Shown here: in pieces, positions 6,387-15,813 of the stretch
Layout of the letters: each line of letters opens with the position of its first letter
How positions within the stretch are numbered: the stretch's first letter is position 1
Origin: Pseudomonas sp. PDM18
GTDB taxonomy: Bacteria > Pseudomonadota > Gammaproteobacteria > Pseudomonadales > Pseudomonadaceae
NCBI RefSeq assembly: GCF_014852585.1
Contig: NZ_JACVBX010000020.1
Coordinates: forward strand, 1 to 64,000
Reading direction: 5' to 3'
DNA length: 64,000 nucleotides
Notes under the pieces: generated by a model
The model's database searches: none
Told to the model about the DNA's origin: nothing
The model's input: only the letters and a program-made list of their open reading frames with translations
Position numbers and translations under genes: made by a program

Positions 6387-8183
6387 TTACAGGGCGAACT
6401 GCTCGGCCGACAGGCGCATCAGCACCTCGGACCCGGCCTCCGCCGCCGCCACATGGGACAGTGCGCGAGGCAGCAGGCGACTGAAGTAGAACTCGGCGGT
6501 GGCCAGCTTGGTTTCGTAGAAGGCCTTCTCGCCGGCGCCCTCCTCCAGCTTCTGCCCGGCGACGAGCGCCATGCGCAGCCAGAAGTAGCCGAGGGTGACG
6601 TAGCCGGAGAACATCAGGTAATCCACCGAGGCGGCGCCGACTTCGTCCGGGTTCTTCATGGCGGCCAGGCCGACTTTCTGGGTCAGCTCGCCCCACTGCT
6701 TGTTCAGCGCCGCCAGCTGGGCCACCTGGGCTTTCAGCTGCGGGTGCTCGGCGTGCTGCTGGCAGAGCTGGTGCACCAGCTTGGTGAAGCCCATCAGCAG
6801 CTTGCCCTGGCTGCCGAGGACCTTGCGGCCCAGCAGGTCCAACGCCTGGATGCCGTTGGTGCCCTCGTAGATCGGCGCAATGCGGCAGTCGCGCACCAGT
6901 TGCTCCATGCCCCACTCGCGGATGAAGCCGTGGCCGCCGAACACCTGCATGCCGTGGTTGGTCACTTCCAGGCCGGTCTCGGTCATGAAGGCCTTGCAGA
7001 TCGGGGTGAGGAAGGCCAGCAGGTTGGCCGCGCGCTCGCGCTCCTCGGCGTCCTGGGACAGGTGCTCGATGTCCAGCAGCTGCGCGGTGAAGTAGGCCAG
7101 CGCGCGGTTGCCTTCGTTGAACGCCTTCATGGTCAGCAGCATGCGGCGCACGTCCGGGTGGACGATGATCGGGTCGGCGGGCTTCTCCGGCGCCTTCGGG
7201 CCGGTCAGCGAGCGCATCTGCAGGCGGTCCTGGGCGTAACGCACGGCGCCCTGGTAGCTGGTTTCGCCGAGGCAGAGCCCCTGCATGCCGGTGCCCAGGC
7301 GCGCGTGGTTCATCATGGTGAACATGCAGGCCAGGCCCTTGTTGGCTTCGCCAATCAGGAAGCCCTTGGCGCCGTCGAAGTTCATCACGCAGGTGGCCGA
7401 AGCCTTGATGCCCATCTTGTGCTCGATGGAGCCACAGGCCACGGCGTTGCGCTCGCCAGCTTCACCGTTCGCGTCGAGGTTGAACTTGGGCACGATGAAC
7501 AGCGATATGCCCTTGGTGCCAGCCGGCGCGTCAGGCAGCTTGGCCAGCACCAGGTGGATGATGTTCTCGCTCATGTCATGTTCGCCGGCGGAGATGAAGA
7601 TCTTGGTGCCGGTGATCGCGTAGCTGCCGTCGGCGTTGGGCACGGCGCGGGTCTTGATGATGCCCAGGTCCGTGCCACAGTGCGGCTCGGTGAGGCACAT
7701 GGTGCCGGTCCAGACGGCGCTGGTCATGCGCGGCAGGTAGGTGTTCTTCTGCTCGGCGGTGCCGTGGGCGTGGATCGCGGCCATGGCGCCCTTGGTCAGG
7801 CCGGGGTACATGCCCCAGGAGCAGTTGGAGGCGCCGATCATCTCGCTGACCAGCAGGCCGAGGGACGGCGGCAGGCCCTGGCCGCCGTATTCCGGGTCGC
7901 TGGAAACGCCGTTCCAGCCGGCCTCGACGTACTGCGCGAAGGCTTCCTTGAAGCCCTTGGGCGTGGTCACCACACCGTTGTCGAAGTGGCAGCCTTCCTC
8001 GTCGCCGGAGCGGTTCAGCGGGGCGATGACCTGCTCGCAGAACTTCGCGCCTTCCTCGAGGATGGCGGCGAACATGTCCGGGGTGGCGTCGGTGGCGCCG
8101 AGGGCTTCGTAGCGGCCGGTGAAGTCGAAGACTTCGTCGGTGAGGAAGCGCACGTCGCGCAGGGGGGCCTTGTACTCGGGCAT
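6387..8183 (-). CDS. Long acyl-CoA dehydrogenase, paralogue 2 of 3
   Basis: 598 residues, the same architecture as its neighbours: N-terminal helical domain, beta domain with [13 protein letters not shown] (162-174) and [10 protein letters not shown] (194-203), C-terminal helical domain with RLGTGMQGL, and IYEGTNGIQALDLL carrying the catalytic glutamate at 440. It also has the extra C-terminal domain typical of this family. It is probably a beta-oxidation enzyme acting with electron-transfer flavoprotein. It shares more motif detail ([23 protein letters not shown]) with paralogue 3 than with paralogue 1. The gene has its own terminator. No clear PsrA box is visible in the 120 bp upstream. Confidence 0.93.
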   Translation of the reverse strand: MPEYKAPLRDVRFLTDEVFDFTGRYEALGATDATPDMFAAILEEGAKFCEQVIAPLNRSGDEEGCHFDNGVVTTPKGFKEAFAQYVEAGWNGVSSDPEYGGQGLPPSLGLLVSEMIGASNCSWGMYPGLTKGAMAAIHAHGTAEQKNTYLPRMTSAVWTGTMCLTEPHCGTDLGIIKTRAVPNADGSYAITGTKIFISAGEHDMSENIIHLVLAKLPDAPAGTKGISLFIVPKFNLDANGEAGERNAVACGSIEHKMGIKASATCVMNFDGAKGFLIGEANKGLACMFTMMNHARLGTGMQGLCLGETSYQGAVRYAQDRLQMRSLTGPKAPEKPADPIIVHPDVRRMLLTMKAFNEGNRALAYFTAQLLDIEHLSQDAEERERAANLLAFLTPICKAFMTETGLEVTNHGMQVFGGHGFIREWGMEQLVRDCRIAPIYEGTNGIQALDLLGRKVLGSQGKLLMGFTKLVHQLCQQHAEHPQLKAQVAQLAALNKQWGELTQKVGLAAMKNPDEVGAASVDYLMFSGYVTLGYFWLRMALVAGQKLEEGAGEKAFYETKLATAEFYFSRLLPRALSHVAAAEAGSEVLMRLSAEQFAL

Positions 8184-8302
8184 CGCGAATCTCCGTTCGG
8201 TTCGGGGCGCCAGCGTGGCGCGGAAACCTCGAACCTATCGGCGCGTGACCGCCTGGACAATCACGCTGCACGCGCTGAATGCGGGGTCATAACCCGGCCG
8301 GG

Positions 8303-9583
8303 TCAGGCGGTGCGCACCGCTCCGCGACGCGATTGCCCGTGTACGGCCACGCGGTTGCGTCCGCCGCTCTTGGCCGAGTACAGCGCCTCGTCGGCGCCCT
8401 TGATGACTTCCTCCGGGCTGCGCCGCTCGCCATCGCGCTCGGCGACGCCGACGCTGATGGTCACCGAGACGGTCTGCGAATCCTTGCCACTGCGTTTGCT
8501 GCGGCCCTGGCGGTCGTTCCTGGGACGGTTGCCGCGATCGCGCAGGTGCATCGCGTAGCCCTCGATGGCCTGGCGCACGCCATCGAGATAAGGCAGGCAC
8601 TGTTCCACCGTCTTGCCCGCAAAGACCACGGTGAATTCTTCACCGCCATAGCGGTACGCCTTGCCACCGCCACCGGTACGCCGCAACTGGCTGGCGACCA
8701 TGCGCAGCACCTGGTCGCCGACGTCGTGACCGTGGCTGTCGTTGAATTTCTTGAAGTGGTCCACGTCGATCATCGCCAGCACGTACTGCTGGCCGAGGCG
8801 CTGGAAACGCTCGTTCAGCGCGCGGCGCCCGGGCAGGCCGGTGAGTTCGTCGCGGAAGGCCATCTGGTAGGCCTCATGGGCCACCGCGCCGGCCAGGGTG
8901 AGCATCACCAGGCTGGTCATCACGGTGAGCGCATGGGGCAGGATGAACACCTTGGGCAGCATCCACAGCAACCCGAGCAGGCCAACCAGTTGCGCGGCGT
9001 GCAGCGGGCGCGGCTGGCGCACGTAGGCGGCGACCAGGGCGATGAAGGCGATGAGGAAGCCGAAGTAGGACAGCTGCGCCAGGCTCATCCACTGACCGTG
9101 CAACGCCGGCCAGTAGGTGTCGCTGAGCAGCTCCGCCAGGCCCTGCGGGAAACGCTTGGCCAGGGCCGTCGCCACACCTGCCACGGCGATCAGCGCGGCG
9201 CTGCGGGCCAGCAGGTCCTGCAGCAGGTGCATGCGTTCCTGCCAGATGCCGTACATCCCATAGAGCAGCGGCAGCAGTACACAGCACAGGTGGAACACCA
9301 GCGCAGCCTCGGGCATCACCACGCGGTGGGCCTGGAAGTAGTCGACCTGGGTATCGAGCAGGAAGTAGGCGATGTACACGCCCGTCAGCATGAACAACTG
9401 GCGCTGGCGGTTGTAGACCAGGCAAAGCGCGCCACCGAGCAGCAACAGCAGGGTCGGCAGGACGTTGAACAGCGAGGTGAAGAAGTCGGACAGTTCGGCC
9501 AGGGAGCCGGCGGCGATGCCGGCCGGGATCAGCAGCAGAGGCGTGAGGAAGTGGCTGAGCCGGTAGGGGGCCGTGGGTCGCAC
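8303..9583 (-). CDS. Membrane-bound diguanylate cyclase (GGEEF)
   Basis: 426 residues. About seven hydrophobic segments lie between residues 10 and 235, followed by a GGDEF domain from about 243. Catalytic features are present: DELTGLPGRRALNERF, IDVDHFKKFNDSHGHD and the signature RYGGEEF (GGEEF at 313-317). It should make c-di-GMP from two GTP at the inner face of the membrane. The RxxD inhibitory site expected five residues before the signature is absent (GGGK there), so product inhibition is probably lost. A basic insert, roughly residues 348-368, interrupts the last part of the domain before VSVTISVGVAERDGE. The gene sits between two acyl-CoA dehydrogenase genes on the same strand; its sensory ligand is unknown. 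Confidence 0.92.
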   Translation of the reverse strand: MRPTAPYRLSHFLTPLLLIPAGIAAGSLAELSDFFTSLFNVLPTLLLLLGGALCLVYNRQRQLFMLTGVYIAYFLLDTQVDYFQAHRVVMPEAALVFHLCCVLLPLLYGMYGIWQERMHLLQDLLARSAALIAVAGVATALAKRFPQGLAELLSDTYWPALHGQWMSLAQLSYFGFLIAFIALVAAYVRQPRPLHAAQLVGLLGLLWMLPKVFILPHALTVMTSLVMLTLAGAVAHEAYQMAFRDELTGLPGRRALNERFQRLGQQYVLAMIDVDHFKKFNDSHGHDVGDQVLRMVASQLRRTGGGGKAYRYGGEEFTVVFAGKTVEQCLPYLDGVRQAIEGYAMHLRDRGNRPRNDRQGRSKRSGKDSQTVSVTISVGVAERDGERRSPEEVIKGADEALYSAKSGGRNRVAVHGQSRRGAVRTA

Positions 9584-9682
9584 AAGGGGTTCCGCAGGGT
9601 GGATACCGGGCTCACGCTCAGGCGGCCGGCCAGTGGCGTAATGATGGCATTTTCTGCAGGCATTTGTGTGATCGGAGATACG

Positions 9683-9707
9683 AAAAAGCCCGCCTTGCGG
9701 CGGGCTT
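9683..9707 (-). terminator. Intrinsic terminator of the 9755-11560 dehydrogenase
   Basis: The stem AAGCCCGCC / GGCGGGCTT has loop TTGC and a T-run on the minus strand. A second hairpin, CGGACGGC-AA-GCCGTCCG, lies at 9724-9741 between it and the stop codon. Confidence 0.9.
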
Positions 9708-9754
9708 CTTCCTGTTCAGCAGACGGACGGCAAGCCGTCCGCCTAACGCGCTGA

Positions 9755-11560
9755 TCAGTAACCGAGGGCGAAATCTTCCTCGGCCAGGTCCATCAGGTTG
9801 TTGGCGCCGGACAGCATGGAGCCAACGTGCGCGCGGGTGCGCGGCAGGATGCGCTGGAAGTAGAAGCGCGCGGTCTTCAGCTTGGCCTGGTAGAAGGCCT
9901 CTTCGCTGGTACCGGCAGCCAGCTTCTCGGCAGCCAGGCGAGCCATGTCGGCCCAGAAGTAGGCCAGGCAGGCGTAGCCGGAGAACATCAGATAGTCGAC
10001 CGAAGCAGCGCCGACTTCCTCGCGGTCCTTCATGGCAGCCATGCCGACCTTCATGGTCAGGTCGCCCCACTCCTTGTTCAGCGCAGCCAGCGGTGCAACG
10101 AATTCCTTGACCGCTTCGTTGGCTTCGTTGGCCTGGCAGAACTTGTGCACGATCTTGGTGAAGCCCTTGAGCGCTTCGCCCTGGGTCATGAGGATCTTGC
10201 GGCCCAGCAGGTCCAGCGCCTGAACGCCGGTGGTGCCTTCGTACAGCATGGAGATGCGGCTGTCGCGGACGTTCTGTTCCATGCCGTGCTCGGCGATGAA
10301 GCCGTGGCCGCCATAGATCTGCACGCCGTGGTTGGCGGCTTCGAAGCCCACTTCGGTCATGAACGCCTTGGCGATCGGAGTGAGGAAGGCCAGCATCGAG
10401 TCAGCGGCTTTCTTCTCTTCTTCGTCCTGGCTGCGCTGGACGATGTCGACCTGCTTGGCAGCGAAGTACAGCATGGCGCGGTTGCCTTCGGCGAAAGCCT
10501 TGGCAGTCAGCAGCATGCGGCGAACGTCCGGGTGCACGATGATCGGGTCAGCGGCTTTTTCCGGAGCTTTCGGGCCGGTCAGCGAACGCATCTGCAGACG
10601 CTCGCGAGCGTAGGCGATGCCACCCTGGAAACCGATTTCGGCGTGGGCCAGGCCTTGCAGCGCGGTACCCAGGCGAGCGGTGTTCATGAAGGTGAACATG
10701 CAGTTCAGGCCCTTGTTCGGCGGGCCGATCAGGAAGCCGGTGGCGGCGTCGAAGTTCATCACGCAGGTAGCGTTGCCGTGGATGCCCATCTTGTGCTCGA
10801 TGGAGCCACAGGAAACGGCGTTGCGCTCGCCCACGTTGCCTTCGGCGTTGGGCAGGAACTTCGGCACGATGAACAGCGAGATGCCCTTGGTGCCTTGCGG
10901 GGCGTCGGGCAGGCGGGCCAGCACGATGTGGACGATGTTGTCGGCCATGTCGTGTTCGCCAGCGGAGATGAAGATCTTGGTGCCGGTGATCTTGTAGGTG
11001 CCGTCAGCCTGCGGCTCGGCCTTGGTGCGCAGCATGCCCAGGTCGGTGCCGCAATGCGGCTCGGTCAGGCACATGGTGCCGGTCCACTCGCCGGAAACCA
11101 GCTTGGTCAGGTAGGCGTGCTGCTGCTCCGGGGTGCCGTGGGCGTGCAGGGTGTTCATGGCGCCGTGGGACAGGCCCGGGTACATGCCCCAGGACCAGTT
11201 GGCCTGACCGACCATTTCGCTGATGGCCAGACCCAGGGATTCGGGCAGACCCTGACCGCCGTGCTCGACGTCATGGGCCAGGCTCGGCCAGCCGCCTTCG
11301 ACGAACTGCTGGTAGGCCTCTTTGAAGCCGGTCGGAGTCTTGACGCCCTCCGGGCTCCATTTGCAGCCTTCCAGGTCGCCAGTGCGGTTCAGCGGAGCAA
11401 TTACCTGTTCGCAGAACTTCGCACCCTCTTCGAGGATGGCATTGACCATGTCCGGGGTGGCGTCTTCGGCGCCCGGCAGGTTCTGGTAGTGCGCTTCGTA
11501 GCCCAGCAGCTCGTCGCGAACGAAACGGATATCACGCAAGGGGGCCTTGTAATCAGGCAT
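9755..11560 (-). CDS. Long acyl-CoA dehydrogenase, paralogue 3 of 3, with PsrA-type sites upstream
   Basis: 601 residues. It shows [13 protein letters not shown] (163-175), [10 protein letters not shown] (195-204), [13 protein letters not shown] and [15 protein letters not shown] with the catalytic glutamate at 441. The extra C-terminal domain shared by the three paralogues is present. A FAD-dependent acyl-CoA dehydrogenase of fatty-acid beta-oxidation is the clear reading. By position next to the bio operon and by sequence it corresponds to PA0506, which as far as I recall belongs to the PsrA regulon; two adjacent PsrA-type boxes 110-137 bp upstream agree. Base use in this copy includes more GCA/GCT and AAC/AAG variety than in the other two. 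The start is ATG 11560. Confidence 0.93.
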   Translation of the reverse strand: MPDYKAPLRDIRFVRDELLGYEAHYQNLPGAEDATPDMVNAILEEGAKFCEQVIAPLNRTGDLEGCKWSPEGVKTPTGFKEAYQQFVEGGWPSLAHDVEHGGQGLPESLGLAISEMVGQANWSWGMYPGLSHGAMNTLHAHGTPEQQHAYLTKLVSGEWTGTMCLTEPHCGTDLGMLRTKAEPQADGTYKITGTKIFISAGEHDMADNIVHIVLARLPDAPQGTKGISLFIVPKFLPNAEGNVGERNAVSCGSIEHKMGIHGNATCVMNFDAATGFLIGPPNKGLNCMFTFMNTARLGTALQGLAHAEIGFQGGIAYARERLQMRSLTGPKAPEKAADPIIVHPDVRRMLLTAKAFAEGNRAMLYFAAKQVDIVQRSQDEEEKKAADSMLAFLTPIAKAFMTEVGFEAANHGVQIYGGHGFIAEHGMEQNVRDSRISMLYEGTTGVQALDLLGRKILMTQGEALKGFTKIVHKFCQANEANEAVKEFVAPLAALNKEWGDLTMKVGMAAMKDREEVGAASVDYLMFSGYACLAYFWADMARLAAEKLAAGTSEEAFYQAKLKTARFYFQRILPRTRAHVGSMLSGANNLMDLAEEDFALGY

Positions 11561-11669
11561 AGCGGTAAACCTCTACGAAGGGTTCTGGTTAATGGGCGAC
11601 CGGTTGCTGCGGTCGCAGTGCGGGAGCATTCCCGGCCGCCCAGTCGGTGCGCGTACGCATCCGGACAGT

Positions 11670-11697
11670 CAAACAGGCGTTTGAAACATACGTTTAC
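11670..11697. promoter_or_regulatory. Tandem PsrA-type operator
   Basis: CAAAC-AGGC-GTTTG (11670-11683) overlaps by one base with GAAAC-ATAC-GTTTA (11683-11696). The published PsrA consensus is (G/C)AAAC-N2-4-GTTT(G/C). The first box is exact and the second has one mismatch. They lie 110-137 bp before dehydrogenase 3. The remaining 11561-11868 gap holds no gene. Confidence 0.75.
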
Positions 11698-11868
11698 GCC
11701 ATACCCTTGTCAAGCATGCAAACCGACCGCCTGGTCACGCTCACAGGGTCCTCCGCAGGGTGTATCCGCAGAGACGTCCTAAGGCTAATTAAAGCCCATG
11801 GCAGAGCGGCCGGCGTGTCGCAAGGACAGCCGGCCGCTGAGCAGAATCAGGGATGGAAAGAGACGCGG

Positions 11869-12099
11869 TCAGGCGCGGATATCGATGAGGGTGCCAAGCG
11901 TTTCGTCGGCAGCCTGGATGACCTTGGCGTTGGCCTTCACCTCATGCTCGCCACGGCGCAGGTCGACAAGGCGGTCGTTGAGCACTTCGCTGGGCGCGCT
12001 GCCGGCGGTGGCGATGTCGGTGCTGGCGCGGTCGACGCGGCGCTGGCCGTTCTGCACGCCATACAGGCCCGCAGAGAAAGCATTACCGGAAACTTCCAT
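11869..12099 (-). CDS. Small FlgC-like N-terminal rod-domain protein (PA0505-type)
   Basis: 76 residues from ATG 12099, chosen because GGAGG sits 8 bp upstream; the frame extends further but without a better start. MEVSGNAFSAGLYGVQNGQR followed by RVDRASTDIA matches the N-terminal helix shared by flagellar rod and hook proteins (SAGLxGLxxxQxxLDxxxxNIAN). The rest of a flagellar protein is missing. The C-terminal half is a charged helix (DRLVDLRRGEHEVKANAKVI..ADETLGTLIDIRA). Family members of this length are known as hypothetical proteins at this position beside bioD. A function in the flagellum is not shown. Confidence 0.75.
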   Translation of the reverse strand: MEVSGNAFSAGLYGVQNGQRRVDRASTDIATAGSAPSEVLNDRLVDLRRGEHEVKANAKVIQAADETLGTLIDIRA

Positions 12100-12172
12100 C
12101 GACACGCCTCCACAGCAAAAGCAGCAAGTGGCCACTATTCAAGCAGACGGAGTCCGCCAGGCCAAGGCCCGG

Positions 12173-12856
12173 TTACAAATCCAGGATGCCCAGGTCCAGG
12201 TGCGCGGCCACTGCCGCCGCAGTCGCGTGGGGCAGGCGCGGCACGCGTCCGATGCAGGGTGCGGGCAGACGTTCGGCGAGGGTCGCGAGGTTTTCTTCCA
12301 GACGGGAGGTCTGTGGATCGACGATGTTCGCTACCCAACCGGCCAGCAGCAGGCCGTCGCGCTGGATCGCCTCGGCGCTGAGCACCGCATGGTTGATGCA
12401 GCCCAGGCGGACGCCGACGATGAGGATCACCGGCAGTTCAAGGGCGATGGCCAGGTCGGAAAGGTTCTCCTCCCCCGCCAGCGGCACGCGCCAGCCGCCG
12501 GCGCCTTCCACCAGGGTGAAATCGGCGCCCAGCTCCAGAATCGACCGCACCGGGCCTTTCAGCGCTTCCACCGTCAGCTGCACACCCTGTTCGCGGGCGG
12601 CCAGATGCGGGGCAATCGCCGGCTCGAAGGCGAAGGGGTTCACCTGTTCATAGGCCAGCGGCACGCTGCACTCGCCCAGCAGCGCTAGCGCGTCCGAATT
12701 GCGCAGTCCCTCCGGACTGCGCTCGCAGCCGGAGGCTACCGGCTTGGCAGCCGCCGTGGACAACCCAGCCAGCCGCGCCGCATGCAGCAGGCCGGAGGCG
12801 ATGGTGGTCTTGCCGATTTCGGTGTCGGTGCCGGTGACGAAGTAGGCGTGGGACAT
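12173..12856 (-). CDS. bioD: Dethiobiotin synthetase
   Basis: 227 residues. The P-loop GTDTEIGKTT (9-18) is at the N-terminus, then AAKPVASGC, VEGAGGWRVPL (the substrate-side loop) and GWVANIVDP. BioD uses ATP and CO2 to close the ureido ring of 7,8-diaminopelargonate, giving dethiobiotin, the penultimate step of biotin synthesis in the cytoplasm. It is the last gene of the leftward bio operon, separated from bioC by a REPIN (12879-12957). The start is ATG 12856. A bioA (diaminopelargonate aminotransferase) gene is not in the window, as expected for pseudomonads, where it lies elsewhere. Confidence 0.96.
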   Translation of the reverse strand: MSHAYFVTGTDTEIGKTTIASGLLHAARLAGLSTAAAKPVASGCERSPEGLRNSDALALLGECSVPLAYEQVNPFAFEPAIAPHLAAREQGVQLTVEALKGPVRSILELGADFTLVEGAGGWRVPLAGEENLSDLAIALELPVILIVGVRLGCINHAVLSAEAIQRDGLLLAGWVANIVDPQTSRLEENLATLAERLPAPCIGRVPRLPHATAAAVAAHLDLGILDL

Positions 12857-12878
12857 GGTTTTCCTCTGGTGCTCTTCG

Positions 12879-12957
12879 TAGGAGCGAGCTTGCTCGCGAA
12901 TTCGCCCAGCTCCGGTGCTGCCGGTGAGCCCCGTTCGCGAGCAAGCTCGCTCCTACA
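12879..12957. repeat. REPIN between bioC and bioD
   Basis: Two inverted 23-bp REP arms (12879-12901 and 12935-12957) are perfectly complementary, with outer TAGGAGCGAG and inner TTGCTCGCGAA. They surround a 33-bp variable spacer and can fold into one long hairpin within the operon. Confidence 0.93.
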
Positions 12958-12961
12958 AGGG

Positions 12962-13759
12962 TCAGTGCTTGCGCAGGACGGCGTAGACCACCCGGTAGGT
13001 CGCCGGCAGGCCCTCGGGCTGGCGGAAGCGCTCGTATGCGGCGATCAGCGCACGCACCCGCTCGCGCCCGGTGAGCCCATCGGGCCGGCCGGGGTTGAGG
13101 TTGTGCGCGCCGAGCGCCTTGAGTTCGTGGGTCAGGCTGCGCAGGTCGGGAAAGTGCAGGACACGGTCCTCGGTGCGCAGCTCCAGCACTTGCAGGCCGC
13201 TGCCCGCGCAGTGCTGCTGGTACTGCTCGAATGGACGGAAGCGGTTCACGTGGACGAAGCCATCCACCGCCTCCCAGCTCTGTCGCAGCTCGCCCAACGT
13301 GCCGATGCACAGGCTGCTGAACGCTACGACGCCACCAGGACGCAGCACGCGGCGCGCCTCGGCCAGCACCGCCGGCAAGTCCCCGCACCACTGGATCGCC
13401 AGGCTGGAGAACAGCAGGTCGGTGGCGCCATCGCGCAACGGCAGCCGCTCAGCATCGCCGCCGATGAAGTGCTGCGCACCACCCTGCTCGCGGGCGTGGC
13501 GCAGCATGCCCTCGGCGATGTCGACGGACAGCCCCTGTGCCTGTGGATAACGCACTGCCAGGGCGCGGGTGAAATAGCCGGTGCCACTGCCCAGGTCGAT
13601 CCAGCGCTGCGGCGGGGCCTGCACCGGGAGCAACTCCAGCAGGCGGCCGCCAACGGCACGCTGCAGTTCGGCCACCGCGTCGTAAGTCGACGCGGCGCGT
13701 GAGAAGGAGGCGGCTACCTGGCGTTTGTCGGGCAGCGCGCTGGTACTGCAATCAGGCAT
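12962..13759 (-). CDS. bioC: Malonyl-ACP O-methyltransferase
   Basis: 265 residues from ATG 13759, which has GAGGG 5 bp upstream and overlaps the end of bioH. It is a class I SAM methyltransferase: motif I is [15 protein letters not shown] (about 53-67), then [17 protein letters not shown] and [13 protein letters not shown]. BioC methylates malonyl-ACP so that it can be elongated as a disguised primer to pimeloyl-ACP methyl ester, the first committed step of biotin synthesis. It works with BioH, encoded just upstream and translationally coupled. An alternative GTG start two codons earlier (13765) is less likely. Confidence 0.95.
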   Translation of the reverse strand: MPDCSTSALPDKRQVAASFSRAASTYDAVAELQRAVGGRLLELLPVQAPPQRWIDLGSGTGYFTRALAVRYPQAQGLSVDIAEGMLRHAREQGGAQHFIGGDAERLPLRDGATDLLFSSLAIQWCGDLPAVLAEARRVLRPGGVVAFSSLCIGTLGELRQSWEAVDGFVHVNRFRPFEQYQQHCAGSGLQVLELRTEDRVLHFPDLRSLTHELKALGAHNLNPGRPDGLTGRERVRALIAAYERFRQPEGLPATYRVVYAVLRKH

Positions 13760-14477
13760 CGTCACCCTCGTGGATGAACTTCAGGATGGCGCTCGCCACT
13801 TCGTCCGGCTGTTCCAGCGGCAGGCCGTGGCTGGCACTGGGCAACAGGCTGACTTCGACGTCCGGCAGCCATTCCAGCAGCGCGTCGGCGGCGCTGGCCG
13901 GGACCAGCGCATCGTTGGCGGCGAACAGGTGCAACTGCGGGCCGGGATAGCGACTGAGGGCGGCGCGAGTATCCAGCTGCCCCAGCAGTTGCAATCCGGC
14001 GGTCAGGCCTTCGACATTCAATTGCGGCAGCGCCACCTGCAGCTGGCGGGCGAGGGTGCGCGGGTCGCGGGCGCCCTGGCTGACCAGCATCGTGAAGCGC
14101 TTGCGCACCAGGTGCGGCTCCAGCAGGAAGGCCTCGAAGAAATCCTCGAAGACTTCATTGGCCATAGCATCCGGCCAGTCCTCGCGACGGCGGAAGCAGA
14201 GGTTGCTGGCGATGGTCACCAGCCCCCGGCAGGACTCGCCACGGCGCGCCGCCAGCTCGGCGCCGAGCATGCCGCCCAGCGACCAGCCGGCAATCCAGGC
14301 GTCATGGGCGACGTTGTCGTCCAGCTCGTCGAGCCAGACATTCGGGTCGGCGTCCGCCGGCAACGGCTCGATCTGTACATTCAAATGCGGTGCCTGCTCC
14401 AGCAACGCGTCGCGCAGCGGTTCCAGTGGCGCACTCCCCAGGCCCCAGCCCGGCAGCAGGATCAATTGGTCACGCAT
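13752..14477 (-). CDS. bioH: Pimeloyl-ACP methyl ester carboxylesterase
   Basis: 241 residues, alpha/beta hydrolase fold. The oxyanion region LLPGWGLGS is near the N-terminus, the nucleophile elbow is AGWSLGGML, the acid is likely in FAANDALVP, and the catalytic histidine is in [13 protein letters not shown]. It hydrolyses the methyl ester of pimeloyl-ACP, ending the cycle begun by BioC. The start is taken at ATG 14477, six bases after GAGGAGG; ATG 14480 immediately before is also possible. The gene overlaps both bioF (8 bp) and bioC (8 bp), so the three are probably translationally coupled. Confidence 0.95.
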   Translation of the reverse strand: MRDQLILLPGWGLGSAPLEPLRDALLEQAPHLNVQIEPLPADADPNVWLDELDDNVAHDAWIAGWSLGGMLGAELAARRGESCRGLVTIASNLCFRRREDWPDAMANEVFEDFFEAFLLEPHLVRKRFTMLVSQGARDPRTLARQLQVALPQLNVEGLTAGLQLLGQLDTRAALSRYPGPQLHLFAANDALVPASAADALLEWLPDVEVSLLPSASHGLPLEQPDEVASAILKFIHEGDDA

Positions 14478-15675
14478 CATCGCCCTCCTCGGCATCGATC
14501 TCTGCCAGAAGGCTAGACGACACGCGCTGCCAGCTTTCGGCGAGCGCCAGCAGCAGGCGGTCGACCTGTGCTTCGGTGTGCGAGGCAGACAGGGTCACGC
14601 GCAGGCGCGCGGTGCCGGCCGGCACGGTGGGCGGGCGGATAGCGCCGACGAGGATGCCGCGCTGGCGCAGCTCCGCCGACAGCGCCATGGCCTGGGCGCT
14701 ACCGCCGATGAGGATCGGCTGGATTGGCGTCGGGCTGTCCATCAGGCTCAGTCCGATGGCCCGAGCGCCTGCGCGGAAGCGCGCGATCAGCGCATTCAGG
14801 TGATCGCGGCGCCAGCTCTCGGCGCGCAGTAGCTCCAGGCTTTTCAGCGTGGCGCAGGCCACGGCGGGCGGTTGGCTGGTGGTGTAGATGTAGGGACGAG
14901 CGAACTGGATCAGTGTCTCGATCAGCTCTTCGCTGCCGGCGACGAAGGCGCCAGCGGTGCCGAAAGCCTTGCCGAGGGTGCCGACCAGAACGGGCACGTC
15001 ATCCATTCCCAGGCCGAAGTGTTCGACGATGCCGCCGCCGGTCGCGCCCAGCGGGCCGAATCCGTGGGCGTCGTCGACCATCACCCAGGCATTCTGTTTC
15101 CGCGCCGTCGCGCAAAGGCTGGGCAGGTCGGCCAGGTCGCCGTCCATGCTGAACACGCCATCGGTGACGACCAGCGTGTTGCCTTCGGCCTTATCAAGGC
15201 GGGAGGCGAGGCTGGCGGCGTCGTTGTGCAGGTAACGCGAGAAGCGTGCGCCGGAAAGCAGGCCGGCATCCAGCAGCGAGGCGTGGTTGAGGCGGTCCTC
15301 CAGCACGCTATCGCCTTTGCCGACGAGGGCGGTGACGGTGCCGAGGTTGGCCATGTAGCCGGTGGAGAACAGCAGCGCACGCGGGCGGCCAGTGAACTCG
15401 GCGAGCGCCAGCTCCAGCTCGTGGTGCGGGCCGCAGTGGCCGTTGACCAGGTGTGAGGCACCGCCACCGACGCCCCAGCGCTCGGCGCCGGCACGCATGG
15501 CGGCAATCACCTCGGGATGATTGGCCAGGCCCAGGTAATCATTGGAACAGAAGGCCAGCATCGGCTGGCCGTCGATGACCACTTCCGGTCCCTGCGGCGA
15601 TTCCAGCAGCGGACGGCGGCGGTAGAGGTCCTCCGCCTGGCGCTGGGCCAGGCGGGCGGCGAGATCGAAAGGCAT
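14470..15675 (-). CDS. bioF: 8-amino-7-oxononanoate synthase
   Basis: 401 residues, PLP-dependent alpha-oxoamine synthase. It condenses pimeloyl-ACP/CoA with alanine to give 8-amino-7-oxononanoate. Visible are [37 protein letters not shown], the aspartate of [10 protein letters not shown] and the PLP-lysine in GTLGKAFGT (K236). The start is ATG 15675 (MPFDLAARL). A longer frame upstream only reads through the REPIN at 15718-15794 and is not real. The gene lies second in the operon after bioB. Confidence 0.96.
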   Translation of the reverse strand: MPFDLAARLAQRQAEDLYRRRPLLESPQGPEVVIDGQPMLAFCSNDYLGLANHPEVIAAMRAGAERWGVGGGASHLVNGHCGPHHELELALAEFTGRPRALLFSTGYMANLGTVTALVGKGDSVLEDRLNHASLLDAGLLSGARFSRYLHNDAASLASRLDKAEGNTLVVTDGVFSMDGDLADLPSLCATARKQNAWVMVDDAHGFGPLGATGGGIVEHFGLGMDDVPVLVGTLGKAFGTAGAFVAGSEELIETLIQFARPYIYTTSQPPAVACATLKSLELLRAESWRRDHLNALIARFRAGARAIGLSLMDSPTPIQPILIGGSAQAMALSAELRQRGILVGAIRPPTVPAGTARLRVTLSASHTEAQVDRLLLALAESWQRVSSSLLAEIDAEEGDDA

Positions 15676-15717
15676 ACGCAACCCCGTGTCGGCGGTGGTC
15701 CTGCGAGGCGAGGACCT

Positions 15718-15794
15718 GTAGGAGCGAGCTTGCTCGCGAACAGTCTTCCCGAACACTTCGGTGCCGGGCCGTTCGCGAGCAAACTCGCTCGTAC
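15718..15794. repeat. REPIN between bioB and bioF
   Basis: REP arms at 15718-15740 and 15772-15794 are inverted copies of the family seen at 12879. The right arm has two changes (CAAACTCGCTCGTAC), so the stem is slightly imperfect. The spacer is 31 bp. Confidence 0.92.
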
Positions 15795-15813
15795 ATGAAG
15801 AAAAGCGGCTCTA

